A stretch of 64,000 bases of DNA, taken from positions 1 to 64,000 of the forward strand of contig CAJUOP010000003.1 in the NCBI GenBank assembly GCA_910588465.1, in the 5' to 3' direction. Below are positions 42,703-50,743 of the stretch, piece by piece. The position numbers and the translations under genes are program-made. Within the stretch, counting starts at the first letter, position 1, and every line of letters begins with the position of its first letter. Origin of the DNA: an uncultured Christensenellaceae bacterium. Lineage in GTDB: Bacteria > Bacillota > Clostridia > Christensenellales > Borkfalkiaceae. Under the pieces are notes generated by a model. The model worked only from the letters and a program-made list of their open reading frames with translations, made no database searches and was not told the DNA's origin.

Positions 42703-43704
42703 TTACTTGCTCATTCCTTCCTGAACTGCTACTGCGACGGCGACCGTTGCGCCGACCATGGGGTTATTACCCATACCGATCAAGCCCATCATTTCTACGT
42801 GAGCGGGAACGGAAGAGCTTCCCGCAAACTGAGCGTCGGAGTGCATACGTCCCATCGTGTCCGTCATGCCGTAGGACGAAGGACCTGCCGCCATATTGTC
42901 TGGGTGCAGCGTTCTGCCCGTACCGCCGCCGGAGGCAACCGAGAAGTAGTTTACGCCGTTTTCGTTGCACCACTTTTTATAAGTGCCCGCAACGGGGTGC
43001 TGGAAGCGCGTGGGGTTGGTGGAGTTGCCCGTAATGGAAACGCCCACCTTTTCGAGCTTCATAATGGCGACGCCCTCGGGAACGTTATCCGCGCCGTAGC
43101 ACTTTACTTTCGCGCGGGGACCGTCCGAATAAGCGATTTGCTTGGTCACCTTTACCGTTTCGGAATAGGGGTCGAACACCGTTTCGCAATAGGTAAAGCC
43201 GTTAATGCGCGAAATGATCATCGCAGCGTCCTTGCCCAAGCCGTTTAAAATCACGCGCAGGGGATTGCTTCTTACCTTGTTTGCGTTCATGGCGATGGAA
43301 ATGGCGCCCTCCGCAGCCGCAAAGCTCTCGTGTCCCGCCAAAAAGCAGAAACAGTCGGTCTCTTCGGAAAGGAGCATTTTGCCCAGGTTGCCGTGACCCA
43401 AGCCCACTTTGCGGTTTTCCGCGACCGAGCCGGGGATACAGAACGATTGCAAGCCGATTCCGATCGCCGCAGCCGCGTCCGCAGCCTTCTTGCAGCCCTT
43501 TTTAATGGCGATCGCCGCGCCTACGGTGTAAGCCCAAACCGCGTTTTCGAAGCAGATGGGCTGCGTGCCGCGCACGATTTTATCGCAATCCACGCCCTTG
43601 GAAAGGCAAATTTCTTTGCACTCTTCAATGGATTTAATACCGTACTCTTTGAGCACGCCGTTGATTTTGTCTACTCTTCTTTCATAACTTTCAAACAGAG
43701 CCAT
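42703..43704 (-). CDS. GGGtGRT protein
   Basis: 333 residues. The family name motif is in FSVASGGGTGRTLHPDNMAA, followed by SSYGMTDTMGRMHSDAQFAG. The N-terminal half has VGAAIAIKKGCKKAADAAAA. The family is known only as a conserved companion of NifU-like proteins in anaerobic Firmicutes, and no activity is established. It lies 11 bases after its NifU-like partner, with AAGGAGG before the ATG. Confidence 0.92.
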   Translation of the reverse strand: MALFESYERRVDKINGVLKEYGIKSIEECKEICLSKGVDCDKIVRGTQPICFENAVWAYTVGAAIAIKKGCKKAADAAAAIGIGLQSFCIPGSVAENRKVGLGHGNLGKMLLSEETDCFCFLAGHESFAAAEGAISIAMNANKVRSNPLRVILNGLGKDAAMIISRINGFTYCETVFDPYSETVKVTKQIAYSDGPRAKVKCYGADNVPEGVAIMKLEKVGVSITGNSTNPTRFQHPVAGTYKKWCNENGVNYFSVASGGGTGRTLHPDNMAAGPSSYGMTDTMGRMHSDAQFAGSSSVPAHVEMMGLIGMGNNPMVGATVAVAVAVQEGMSK

Positions 43705-43715
43705 TGGGTACCTCC

Positions 43716-44417
43716 TTATTCCTTACGAGGGTCGATGTATTTCACCGCGCCCTGTTCTTCCGTGAATCTGCCGTAATGTCCCATCGCCTTGTTCCAAGCC
43801 TCGTTGGGCTCGCTTCCCTTCTTAATAAAGTCGGTCATTTTACCCAGCGACACAAACTCGTAGCCGATCACCTGGTTATCCTTGTCCAAAGCGAGGCGGG
43901 TTACGTAGCCCTCCGCCATTTCGAGATATCTCACGCCCTTTTTGGCGGTGCCGTACATGGTGCCAACCTGAGAGCGAAGCCCCTTGCCCAGATCCTCGAG
44001 CCCCGCGCCGACGGGCAGCCCGTCGTCCGAGAACGCCGACTGCGTTCTGCCGTAAACGATTTGCAGGAACAGCTCGCGCATGGCGGTGTTGATCGCGTCG
44101 CAAACAAGGTCGGTGTTCAGCGCTTCGAGAATGGTTTTGTGGGGCAGGATCTCCGCCGCCATCGCCGCCGAATGGGTCATGCCCGAGCAGCCGATCGTCT
44201 CTACGAGCGCCTCCTGAATAACGCCCTCTTTCACGTTGAGCGAGAGCTTGCAGGCGCCCTGCTGAGGCGCGCACCAACCCACGCCGTGCGTGAATCCGCT
44301 GATGTCCGTGATCTGTTTTGCGCATATCCATTTGCCCTCTTCGGGAATGGGAGCGGGGTCGTGCTTGGGACCCTTCGCAACGCAACACATTTCTTCTACT
44401 TCGCGTGAATATTGCAT
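43716..44417 (-). CDS. NifU-like iron-sulphur scaffold family protein
   Basis: 233 residues. Conserved Cys residues occur as EEMCCVAKG near the start, GVGWCAPQQGACKLSL, and IGCSGMTHSAAMAAEIL, the last matching the IscU/NifU N-terminal fold. It is longer than IscU and lacks the standard LPPVK loop, so cluster scaffolding is inferred from fold and annotation tradition. It is the first gene of a two-gene operon with the GGGtGRT protein. The promoter is at 44448-44476. Confidence 0.85.
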   Translation of the reverse strand: MQYSREVEEMCCVAKGPKHDPAPIPEEGKWICAKQITDISGFTHGVGWCAPQQGACKLSLNVKEGVIQEALVETIGCSGMTHSAAMAAEILPHKTILEALNTDLVCDAINTAMRELFLQIVYGRTQSAFSDDGLPVGAGLEDLGKGLRSQVGTMYGTAKKGVRYLEMAEGYVTRLALDKDNQVIGYEFVSLGKMTDFIKKGSEPNEAWNKAMGHYGRFTEEQGAVKYIDPRKE

Positions 44418-44447
44418 TTGAATCCTCCATTTAATCTTGTCCCGTAT

Positions 44448-44476
44448 ATTCTATCACATTTTTTACAAAATGACAA
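44448..44476 (-). promoter_or_regulatory. Promoter of the NifU-like/GGGtGRT operon
   Basis: TTGTCA (44471-44476), a 17-base spacer and TAGAAT (44448-44453) on the minus strand. Confidence 0.75.
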
Positions 44477-44516
44477 TAGCTTGATTTGCTTTTTTAAAAA
44501 TTTTTTCTTATCGCCG

Positions 44517-44696
44517 TTACGTTCTTTTAAATCTTTTGCGCGCGCTCAGTTTTACCGCTCCGTCGATAAAACCCGCCAAAACCGCAAGCCCCGCCGAAAC
44601 GGAGTAACCGATCGCGCCGTCCACGCGCTTTCTCGCCGCCTCCTCCTGAAAGAGCCGCTCCTTCTCCGTATGAACGTGTTTTTTCTTTTTTGCCAT
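44517..44696 (-). CDS. Small unknown membrane-associated protein
   Basis: 59 residues from ATG 44696: a Lys/Glu-rich start (MAKKKKHVHTEKERLFQEE), one moderately hydrophobic segment (GYSVSAGLAVLAGFIDGAV) and a basic tail. It lies 5 bases after the DUF3592-like gene and ends the yfbR operon. The much longer frame running to 44900 is a shadow of that gene. Confidence 0.6.
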   Translation of the reverse strand: MAKKKKHVHTEKERLFQEEAARKRVDGAIGYSVSAGLAVLAGFIDGAVKLSARKRFKRT

Positions 44697-44701
44697 AATT
44701 A

Positions 44702-45478
44702 TCAAGGAAATCTTTTCTTCATAAAGAGGGAAAGCGCAGCGTCGGTCGCGGCGACGGCTGCCGCGATTCCGGTAACGGCAGTATACCACAGCGCTCCGCT
44801 GAACCGCGCAAACACCTGCGCGATACCGCCTTCGGGAAGCCCCAGCCCGAACAGCAATAGGAACGCGGTCCCAAGCAGCATTACGGGCAAATACCCCCAA
44901 AGAAACCGCTTTAAGGATTTATCCCGCCAGCTCTTCACAAAACAGATCCCGATCGAAAAGGTGACCGCCGAAAACGCGAACAATATCGCGCCGAAGTGGG
45001 ACATATTATCGGCTTCCGATAAAAGTACGGCGTCTTCGGGCGCAAGCGGATTTAAATAAATTTCCGCCGTATTCCCGAGCTCCGTTTCCTCCACGCCGCG
45101 AAACGAGTTCCCCTCGCGCAATTCGTACTCCTTTTCCCCAAACCGATAGGACAGAATACGAGAATAGCGAGCGCCCCGCCGCCCCGTGCCGTGCAGATAA
45201 AACCCCACGACCGTACCTTCCGCGCGTAAGTAATTGTTTTCGTAATCGCGCATACGCGCAACGTTCAGCCCGAAAAACATCGCGGATATCAGCAGCAGAG
45301 CCGCGGCAGCCGTCAGAAAAACTGCGGCGGCGATCTTTTTTTCGAGGGCAGTTCTCTTTTCCGCCTGCTCGGCGCGGACGATCTCCTCTTTGCGGGCGGT
45401 TTCTTTTTCCCGTTCCTGCTCGTCCGCCGCCGCAAGCCCCGCCTCGGTCGGTTTGATTTTGTGCTTAAATTTCCCCAT
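44702..45478 (-). CDS. DUF3592-like membrane protein
   Basis: 258 residues. A charged cytoplasmic N-terminus (1-45) is followed by one span (about 48-72), an outer domain with AEGTVVGFYLHGTGRRGARY and GNTAEIYLNPLAPEDAVLL that matches the DUF3592 pattern, and three further spans (about 165-250). The function of DUF3592 is unknown. It lies 3 bases after yfbR. Confidence 0.75.
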   Translation of the reverse strand: MGKFKHKIKPTEAGLAAADEQEREKETARKEEIVRAEQAEKRTALEKKIAAAVFLTAAAALLLISAMFFGLNVARMRDYENNYLRAEGTVVGFYLHGTGRRGARYSRILSYRFGEKEYELREGNSFRGVEETELGNTAEIYLNPLAPEDAVLLSEADNMSHFGAILFAFSAVTFSIGICFVKSWRDKSLKRFLWGYLPVMLLGTAFLLLFGLGLPEGGIAQVFARFSGALWYTAVTGIAAAVAATDAALSLFMKKRFP

Positions 45479-45481
45479 CCG

Positions 45482-46063
45482 TTACAGTCCTTCCAGCTCG
45501 TCCAGCGTGAGAGAAAAGGCGGGGATGAAATGCTCGAAAAAGTAATCGACCGAGCGCATTTTTAAGCCCAGCAGCGCGGAATAAATGCTCTTTTCCGCCT
45601 GCAAAAATTCGTTGTTGCCCGAGCGAAGCTCTTCCAGACATTTTAAATAAGCCGACAGCTTGTCCGCCGCCTTTACGAATTTATATTCCTCCGAAGCCTT
45701 ATCCGCCTTTAAATAGGGCGAAAGCTCGCCGCGCATTTCGGGCGGCAGCGTCTTTTCGATTTTTTCCACCGCGAGCGTTTCCAGCTTCTCGTACTCGCCG
45801 TGGATAGAAACGTTAAAATATTTCACGGGCGTGGGCAGATCGCCCGTCATCACCTCCGAAAGCTCGTGATAGAGCGCGTACAAAACAGCTTTTTCCGAAT
45901 CGACCTCGCCGCCGAATACGCCCCGCTCGACGGCGCACAGCGCGTGCGTTAACACCGCCACCGAATGGGAATGCTCCATAATGTTCTCTTCGCGCGTGGA
46001 GCGCATCAGCTGCCAGCGCCTGATAAACTTCATTCTGTCCAGATAGGCGTAAAATTTTTCCAT
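45482..46063 (-). CDS. yfbR: 5'-deoxynucleotidase, YfbR family (HD domain)
   Basis: 193 residues. The HD-type metal site is visible as MEHSHSVAVLTHAL (His33-region), YHELSEVMTGDLPTPVK and the later KAADKLSAYLKCLEEL. YfbR removes phosphate from 5'-deoxynucleoside monophosphates in pyrimidine salvage. The usual HD pair reads HE here, which is the YfbR pattern. AAGGAGAAG precedes the ATG. It is followed closely by two genes of unknown role. Confidence 0.92.
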   Translation of the reverse strand: MEKFYAYLDRMKFIRRWQLMRSTREENIMEHSHSVAVLTHALCAVERGVFGGEVDSEKAVLYALYHELSEVMTGDLPTPVKYFNVSIHGEYEKLETLAVEKIEKTLPPEMRGELSPYLKADKASEEYKFVKAADKLSAYLKCLEELRSGNNEFLQAEKSIYSALLGLKMRSVDYFFEHFIPAFSLTLDELEGL

Positions 46064-46080
46064 AGCTTCTCCTTAACCTA

Positions 46081-46640
46081 AAAGATTTCTTCGGTCGCTA
46101 CGCTCCCTCTGAATGACAGCAAAACAATCCAAACCAACGCTCCCTCTGAATGACATGGGGAAACCCTGTCATTCTGCCTCGCCGTTCCTGTCGTTCCGTC
46201 TTGCTCTTTTCTGTCATTCTGAGGCGCGGCTTCCGATTTTTCTTGTCATTCTGAGGCACGGCTTCCGATTTTTCCTGTCATTCTGAGGCACGGCTTCCGA
46301 TTTTTTTTGTCATTCTGAGGCACGGCTTCCGATTTTTCCTGTCATTCTGAGGCACGGCATAGCCGCGCCGCGAGAATCTTTTTCATGCCGTTCCCGTCAT
46401 TCCGTTCCGCCGTCTGCCCCGCCGTCCCTGTCGTTCTGCCCCGCCTTTTTTGTCATTCTGAGGCTTGCCGAAGAATCCCACGAACGGAGTCCGCCAGCCC
46501 GTAACGGCGGCACGAGCCGCAGGCGAAGTAGCGCAGCGTAAGAATCCGCTTACCTTTTCTTCTGAGATTCCTTCGGTCGCTCTGCTCCCTCTGAATGACA
46601 AATGGAAGCCCTCGTCATTCCGCTCCGCCGTTCCCCAACG
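46081..46640. repeat. Dispersed palindromic intergenic repeat, copy C (largest cluster)
   Basis: The gene-free interval 46064-46704 is filled with TGTCATTCTGAGG words, GATTCCTTCGGTCGCT plus CTGAATGACA, and CGAAGAATCCCACGAACGGA. Several units are inverted with respect to each other. It includes the 32-base tandem array at 46212-46371. No promoter or gene is supported until 46705. Confidence 0.8.
46212..46371. repeat. Five tandem 32-base repeats
   Basis: Units starting at 46212, 46244, 46276, 46308 and 46340, each beginning TGTCATTCTGAGGCACGGCT and most continuing TCCGATTTTTCC. The period is exactly 32 and there are no unique spacers, so it is not a CRISPR array. It is a local expansion of the dispersed repeat. 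Confidence 0.9.
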
Positions 46641-46704
46641 CGGCACAACGGAAAAAATCCCTTTCGGTCTTTTGTATTATACAACAAAAAAACGAAAAAA
46701 ACAA

Positions 46705-46733
46705 TTGACTTTTTGCGCAAAAGCAAATATAAT
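46705..46733 (+). promoter_or_regulatory. Promoter of the TPP riboswitch-thiT unit
   Basis: TTGACT (46705-46710), a 17-base spacer and TATAAT (46728-46733). The expected start is near 46740, just before the riboswitch. Confidence 0.85.
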
Positions 46734-46748
46734 TAAATCAAATTGCAT

Positions 46749-46829
46749 AATCCGTCGTGGGTGCCGTAAAAAGCTGAGATGATACCACTTGAATCGGACA
46801 AGGTAATACTTGAACGAAAGTACAGGATT
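46749..46829 (+). promoter_or_regulatory. TPP (thiamine pyrophosphate) riboswitch
   Basis: The aptamer core is recognisable: GTGGGTGCC (46757-46765), GCTGAGATGATACCAC (46773-46788), and TTGAATCGGACAAGGTAATAC (46789-46809, written here as its conserved parts). The P1 stem pairs AATCC (46749-46753) with GGATT (46825-46829). TPP binding should favour the terminator at 46844-46873 and lower expression of the thiamine transporter when thiamine is plentiful. Confidence 0.95.
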
Positions 46830-46843
46830 TTCAAAAGAAATTT

Positions 46844-46873
46844 AAGCCTGCGCTTTTGTGCGGGCTTTTTTAC
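46844..46873 (+). terminator. Riboswitch-controlled terminator
   Basis: A 10-bp stem AAGCCTGCGC / GTGCGGGCTT with a 4-base loop, followed by TTTTTT, placed between the TPP aptamer and the thiT start. It is the expression platform of the riboswitch. Confidence 0.88.
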
Positions 46874-46912
46874 TTCCTCGGATTTTGCAAAAAATTCTAC
46901 GGAGGTGTTTTT

Positions 46913-48115
46913 ATGTTTCTTACTTCCCTGCTTGCCTCGTACAACGATTATTTCAAAGACGAAAACGGCAAGCACTACGACTACCCCGACGTGTGGACGG
47001 CGTTCGCCAAAGACTCGCTGGGCTCGGTCTTTCTGTGGGTCGCCCTCGCGCTCGCCCTCATTCTTCTTTGCGTGGGGCTTCTGGTAAAGCGGAAAAAGCC
47101 CGAAAGTTTTAAGGGCTACCTTAGCGCGGCGGTTTCGCTTTCGATCGGCTTTTGCGCCACCGTCATCGTCGCCATGCTCGCCCTCGAATTTTACGACATG
47201 GCGGAAAGCGGCGCGGTGTTCGACATGGTGCTCTACCCTTCCGTCGTGCTGGCGGGCGTCATCGTAATAGGCGCGGCGGCGGGATACGTTGCGACGCTCT
47301 TTTCCAAAAAGGCGTTTAAAATCACGCTGATAACCGCCCTGTCCGCGGCGGGCGCGGCGCTGCTGGCGCTTCTCGTCTGCCTCGGCGTGTATCTTTCGAG
47401 CGGCAGCGCGGAGGAAAACAACGGCGCAACGATCACCCTTACCGAAAACGCGGTGCTCTACGTGTCCGCGGCGGCGCTGATCGGGCTCTTGCTCTTTTTC
47501 GCCCTCTTCTTCGGCAGGAAGGACAAAAAGGGCTTCGATTCCAAGGCAGTTTCCTACGCCGCGGTTTGCATTGCCATGAGCTTCGCGCTCTCCTATTTAA
47601 AGCTGTTCCGCATGCCGCAGGGCGGCTCGGTCACGGCGGCTTCCTTGCTGCCCCTCATGATATACGCCTATATGTTCGGACCCAAAAAGGGAATTTTCGC
47701 TGGCTTCGTATACGGACTTTTACAAGCCGTGCAGGACCCCTGGCTCATTCATCCCGCGCAGTTCCTGCTCGATTATCCCCTCGCGTTTGCGGGCGCGGGC
47801 GCGGCGGGGCTGTTCGGTTCGATGAAAAAGCTGGATAAGCTCCCGCAGGTACAATTCGCGCTGGGCGCAGTCGTAGCGAGCGCAATTCGCTTTGCAGCGC
47901 ACGTGCTCTCGGGCGTGTTCGCCTTTTCCGAATATTCCACGCTCGACAACGTGTGGGCTTACAGCCTGGGCTACAACTCGTTCGTGTTCATAGACATCGC
48001 CATCGTAATCGTGGCGGGCGTGCTGGTGCTCAGCTCCCGCTCGGTGGCGGCGCAGGCGCGCAAGTTCCGCCCCAAGGAGGAACAGCCGCAAGCGGAAGAG
48101 ACGGCTGCCGAATAA
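46913..48115 (+). CDS. thiT: ThiT-type thiamine ECF S-component with large N-terminal membrane extension
   Basis: 400 residues from ATG 46913, with ACGGAGG upstream; the frame to 46856 includes the terminator and is not used. The C-terminal half (about 195-385) is a ThiT S-component: SYAAVCIAMSFALSYLKLF, GGSVTAASLLPLMIYAYMFG and GLLQAVQDPWLIHPAQFLLD, the last with the thiamine-contacting pattern. Usual ThiT is about 190 residues. The extra N-terminal half has about five more membrane spans of unknown role. No energising ECF subunits lie nearby, so a shared module elsewhere is expected. Confidence 0.88.
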   Translation: MFLTSLLASYNDYFKDENGKHYDYPDVWTAFAKDSLGSVFLWVALALALILLCVGLLVKRKKPESFKGYLSAAVSLSIGFCATVIVAMLALEFYDMAESGAVFDMVLYPSVVLAGVIVIGAAAGYVATLFSKKAFKITLITALSAAGAALLALLVCLGVYLSSGSAEENNGATITLTENAVLYVSAAALIGLLLFFALFFGRKDKKGFDSKAVSYAAVCIAMSFALSYLKLFRMPQGGSVTAASLLPLMIYAYMFGPKKGIFAGFVYGLLQAVQDPWLIHPAQFLLDYPLAFAGAGAAGLFGSMKKLDKLPQVQFALGAVVASAIRFAAHVLSGVFAFSEYSTLDNVWAYSLGYNSFVFIDIAIVIVAGVLVLSSRSVAAQARKFRPKEEQPQAEETAAE

Positions 48116-48133
48116 CGAACGTCAAATAAAACG

Positions 48134-48164
48134 ACCCGCTCCCGAATCTCGTTCGGGGGCGGGT
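48134..48164. terminator. Bidirectional terminator between thiT and the GNAT gene
   Basis: ACCCGCTCCCGAA / TTCGGGGGCGGGT (one G-T pair), a 5-base loop and T-runs on both strands. Confidence 0.88.
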
Positions 48165-48189
48165 TTTTGATACGGTTGCCGCCGTAAGC

Positions 48190-48627
48190 TCACTCTTGCC
48201 CGGGCAGGCTTTTGCGCAAAAACAATTCCGTCGGTTGGTCGGGGAGAATCAAACTTCCGCAATCGGAATAACCGGCGAATCGGTAAAAATTCTGGGCGCT
48301 CTCGTCCGCCCGTGTGGAAACCAAAACCGAGCGATAGCCGTTTGACCGCATTTCGCTTTCCCAATGCTCCGTGAGCGTTTTTCCAAAGCCCCTGCGTTGA
48401 ACGTTCTCTTTCACATACAGCAGGGTACAAAACGGAGTATTGTCCCAAAATAGTTGATAGCGTAAAATGCCGACGGGAGCACCGTCCGCAAAGAGCACGT
48501 ACGCCTGTTGGTCCCGCACTTTCTTTTGAAACTCCGCAAAGGACAAATGCCTGTCGAGGGTAAACCAAAATTCGCGGTCGCTTTCGCACGCGTAACGGAT
48601 TTCCGTTTTCATATCGTTTTTCATCAT
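48190..48627 (-). CDS. GNAT family N-acetyltransferase
   Basis: 145 residues. FADGAPVGILRYQLFWD is followed by LLYVKENVQRRGFGKTLTEH, the acetyl-CoA-binding motif A (Q/R-x-x-G-x-G/A), and by SAQNFYRFAGYSDCG. The substrate is not predictable. The frame in 48122-48721 is a shadow in a different register. Its start overlaps the stop of the membrane protein gene upstream by four bases, so the two are coupled. Confidence 0.88.
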   Translation of the reverse strand: MMKNDMKTEIRYACESDREFWFTLDRHLSFAEFQKKVRDQQAYVLFADGAPVGILRYQLFWDNTPFCTLLYVKENVQRRGFGKTLTEHWESEMRSNGYRSVLVSTRADESAQNFYRFAGYSDCGSLILPDQPTELFLRKSLPGQE

Positions 48628-49094
48628 CCTTCCCGTTTAAACAACTTATCTTCGGAATTCTTTCCGATATTTTTATAACTGATGAGAATATGGCAAACCG
48701 CAAACACGACGGCGCAGACAAGCAGCGGAAGATTCGCCAAAACGATCCCGCTGAATAGAAAAATACACGAGGGGATCACGGACAGCGACAGCGCTTTCAG
48801 TTTGCCGTCCTGCTTCCGACAGGCGATCCAGAAGATAAGATAGGCGGCGCAAAGCCCGCCGTTTACGGATAAATAAACGGTAAGCGCGCAGCCGAACCAA
48901 AAATTAAAATACGTATACGGAACATTAAAAATCATAAACACGAAACAGCCGTATCTGCCGATTTGCTCGGCAATGATCGCCGCCCTGTTCCGATAGGCTT
49001 CGGGAGCCTCCCCCTTGTGCGTAACGGCGTATACGACGTTGGGGATCATGATTGCCGCCATAACGGCAAGCCCGTAATAATTAAACCAACCCAT
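48624..49094 (-). CDS. Unknown four- to five-span membrane protein
   Basis: 156 residues. Hydrophobic segments lie at about 5-25, 45-68, 70-92, 102-118 and 120-142. It is not recognised. No Shine-Dalgarno sequence precedes the ATG. The promoter at 49101-49129 puts the transcription start on the A of the ATG, so a leaderless mRNA is predicted. It is coupled to the GNAT gene downstream. Confidence 0.7.
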   Translation of the reverse strand: MGWFNYYGLAVMAAIMIPNVVYAVTHKGEAPEAYRNRAAIIAEQIGRYGCFVFMIFNVPYTYFNFWFGCALTVYLSVNGGLCAAYLIFWIACRKQDGKLKALSLSVIPSCIFLFSGIVLANLPLLVCAVVFAVCHILISYKNIGKNSEDKLFKREG

Positions 49095-49100
49095 GGGCTT

Positions 49101-49129
49101 ATTATATCAAATATAAAAATTTTTTTCAA
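49101..49129 (-). promoter_or_regulatory. Promoter with leaderless geometry before the membrane protein gene
   Basis: TTGAAA (49124-49129), a 17-base spacer and TATAAT (49101-49106) on the minus strand. Seven bases past the -10 is the A of the ATG at 49094. Confidence 0.82.
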
Positions 49130-49168
49130 ATATTCTGACAAACCGAACTTAAAATTTTCAAAAACATA

Positions 49169-49197
49169 TTGCAAAGCGCAAAACGATGTGATATAAT
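49169..49197 (+). promoter_or_regulatory. Promoter of the zinc-ribbon membrane protein gene
   Basis: TTGCAA (49169-49174), a 17-base spacer and TATAAT (49192-49197). The expected start is near 49204 and GAAGGAG follows at about 49215-49221. Confidence 0.85.
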
Positions 49198-49231
49198 GCA
49201 CGTATCCTAACACATGAAGGAGTATGAAAAA

Positions 49232-50680
49232 ATGGAATGTAAAAAATGTTCCGCCGTCAACCCCGAAGAAGCGGTATTCTGCCGCAACTGCGGGAAACGG
49301 CTGGACGGAAAAGTGAGCTGTCCCGCCTGCGACGCCATGAACGACGAGGATTCGAACTTCTGTATCCACTGCGGAACAAAGCTCTCGAACAAATCGATCT
49401 GCCCCTCCTGCAACACCGTTTACGAGGGGAACTTTTGCCCCGCCTGCGGAAAAACGGCTCCCGCGCAGCCGCAGACAAGGGCGCACAAAGCAAAACAAAC
49501 AGTCACCCCTCCCGCGGCGTGCGAAACCTCCAAATGGCGTAAAATTCTGGAATACGTGGGCGGAGGGCTCGCAATGTCCGCCGTGTTCTTCGCAGTCTTA
49601 TTCGCCTTCCTCATCGGGGTAAATGTGGGAAACATTTCAAACCTTATTGGCGCGAACGGGGTTAACGTTAGGATGGAAGTGACCATCTTCGACTTTTTCG
49701 GCAAAGCATACGAAGACCTGGACTTTACCTATTACGATTCGAGCTTAGCCTTTGTGGAATTATTCCCAACGATTCTCGGAACGCTGATCGTCGTGGCAAC
49801 ACTTGTATGCGTCGTCGTGTTTGCAGCGCTTGCGATCGCCCGCTACATAAAATTCGTCACGGGAAAATCGCAGAAAGATTATTCGACGTTCGCCGCCGCA
49901 ACCGTGATTTCCTTTTTAACGGGCGCGCTTGCATTCCTTGCCCTTAATTCCGTCATCGGCGGCGCAAGTATGTCGGGCGTCAGCGCAACCGCCGCAACGG
50001 GATTCAACTCCGCCACGATCGCGGGAATCGTGCTGGCAAGCATCTTCTTCGCGGCGTTCACGGGCTGCCGCATTGCCGTTCATGCCAAAGATATCTTTAC
50101 GCAAAAACGTCTGATCACCGTTATTCTTTCCGCAGTTGGCGTTGCGCTGCTCTCGATCGCCCTGCATTTTGCAGGCGAAGCGATCGCGATTGCTTCGATC
50201 AAACAAGGCAACGGCGCAATTAAAATCGGAGGCGGCTTTACGGTGATCGCGGCACTTTTAATGACGAACGCTACGCGCGATATCACTTTTACAGACGCCA
50301 TCTACTACCTTTCCGACAAGTTCGTTCCGATCGAAATTCTTGCGTTTATCGGTGCGGTCGTCCAGCTGGTCCTGCTTGTAATGCTTGCCTGCGCGATCGT
50401 AAAATTTATCACGAATCTGACGGACAGAACCGAGCAGAGCAATTTGAAATTTGCGATCGTTTCCGTTGTGTTCGCCGCACTGCATCTTGCGCTCGTAATT
50501 ACAACCTGCACCTTGTACGTCGACGTGCTCGAAGCAACGAACGTTACGATCGCTTATGCGCAACCCATCGTCGCGCTGGTGTTCGCCGTGCTCTCGCTGG
50601 GCGTTACCATTGCGCACAAGGTGCTGCTTAACAGACAGCGCCGCGCGGAACAACTCGCCGAGGAGCCCGAAGCGGAGTGA
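49232..50680 (+). CDS. Triple zinc-ribbon membrane protein
   Basis: 482 residues from ATG 49232, ten bases past AAGGAG; the ATG at 49214 contains the Shine-Dalgarno sequence itself. Three short zinc ribbons follow: CKKCSAVNPEEAVFCRNCGK, CPACDAMNDEDSNFCIHCG and CPSCNTVYEGNFCPACGK (residues 3-75). After a linker, seven or eight membrane spans extend from about 105 to 470 with large Ala/Val-rich spans. The C-terminus is acidic. Such ribbon-plus-membrane proteins are common in Clostridia and have no assigned function. Confidence 0.85.
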   Translation: MECKKCSAVNPEEAVFCRNCGKRLDGKVSCPACDAMNDEDSNFCIHCGTKLSNKSICPSCNTVYEGNFCPACGKTAPAQPQTRAHKAKQTVTPPAACETSKWRKILEYVGGGLAMSAVFFAVLFAFLIGVNVGNISNLIGANGVNVRMEVTIFDFFGKAYEDLDFTYYDSSLAFVELFPTILGTLIVVATLVCVVVFAALAIARYIKFVTGKSQKDYSTFAAATVISFLTGALAFLALNSVIGGASMSGVSATAATGFNSATIAGIVLASIFFAAFTGCRIAVHAKDIFTQKRLITVILSAVGVALLSIALHFAGEAIAIASIKQGNGAIKIGGGFTVIAALLMTNATRDITFTDAIYYLSDKFVPIEILAFIGAVVQLVLLVMLACAIVKFITNLTDRTEQSNLKFAIVSVVFAALHLALVITTCTLYVDVLEATNVTIAYAQPIVALVFAVLSLGVTIAHKVLLNRQRRAEQLAEEPEAE

Positions 50681-50700
50681 TAATCGCTTAATGACACACG

Positions 50701-50725
50701 CGCCCCGAACAAAATGTTCGGGGCG
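50701..50725 (+). terminator. Terminator of the zinc-ribbon protein gene
   Basis: A perfect 11-bp stem (CGCCCCGAACA / TGTTCGGGGCG) with an AAA loop, followed by TTTTTTT. Confidence 0.92.
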
Positions 50726-50743
50726 TTTTTTTGTTTTCTCTCT

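Noticed and set aside
46212..46371. Regular repeats resembling a CRISPR array
   Set aside because: The 32-base units follow each other directly with no unique spacers, and no cas genes are in the window.
48122..48721. A 199-residue minus-strand frame covering the GNAT gene
   Set aside because: The GNAT frame has the acetyl-CoA motif and a coupled start; the longer frame is in another register and runs through the terminator.
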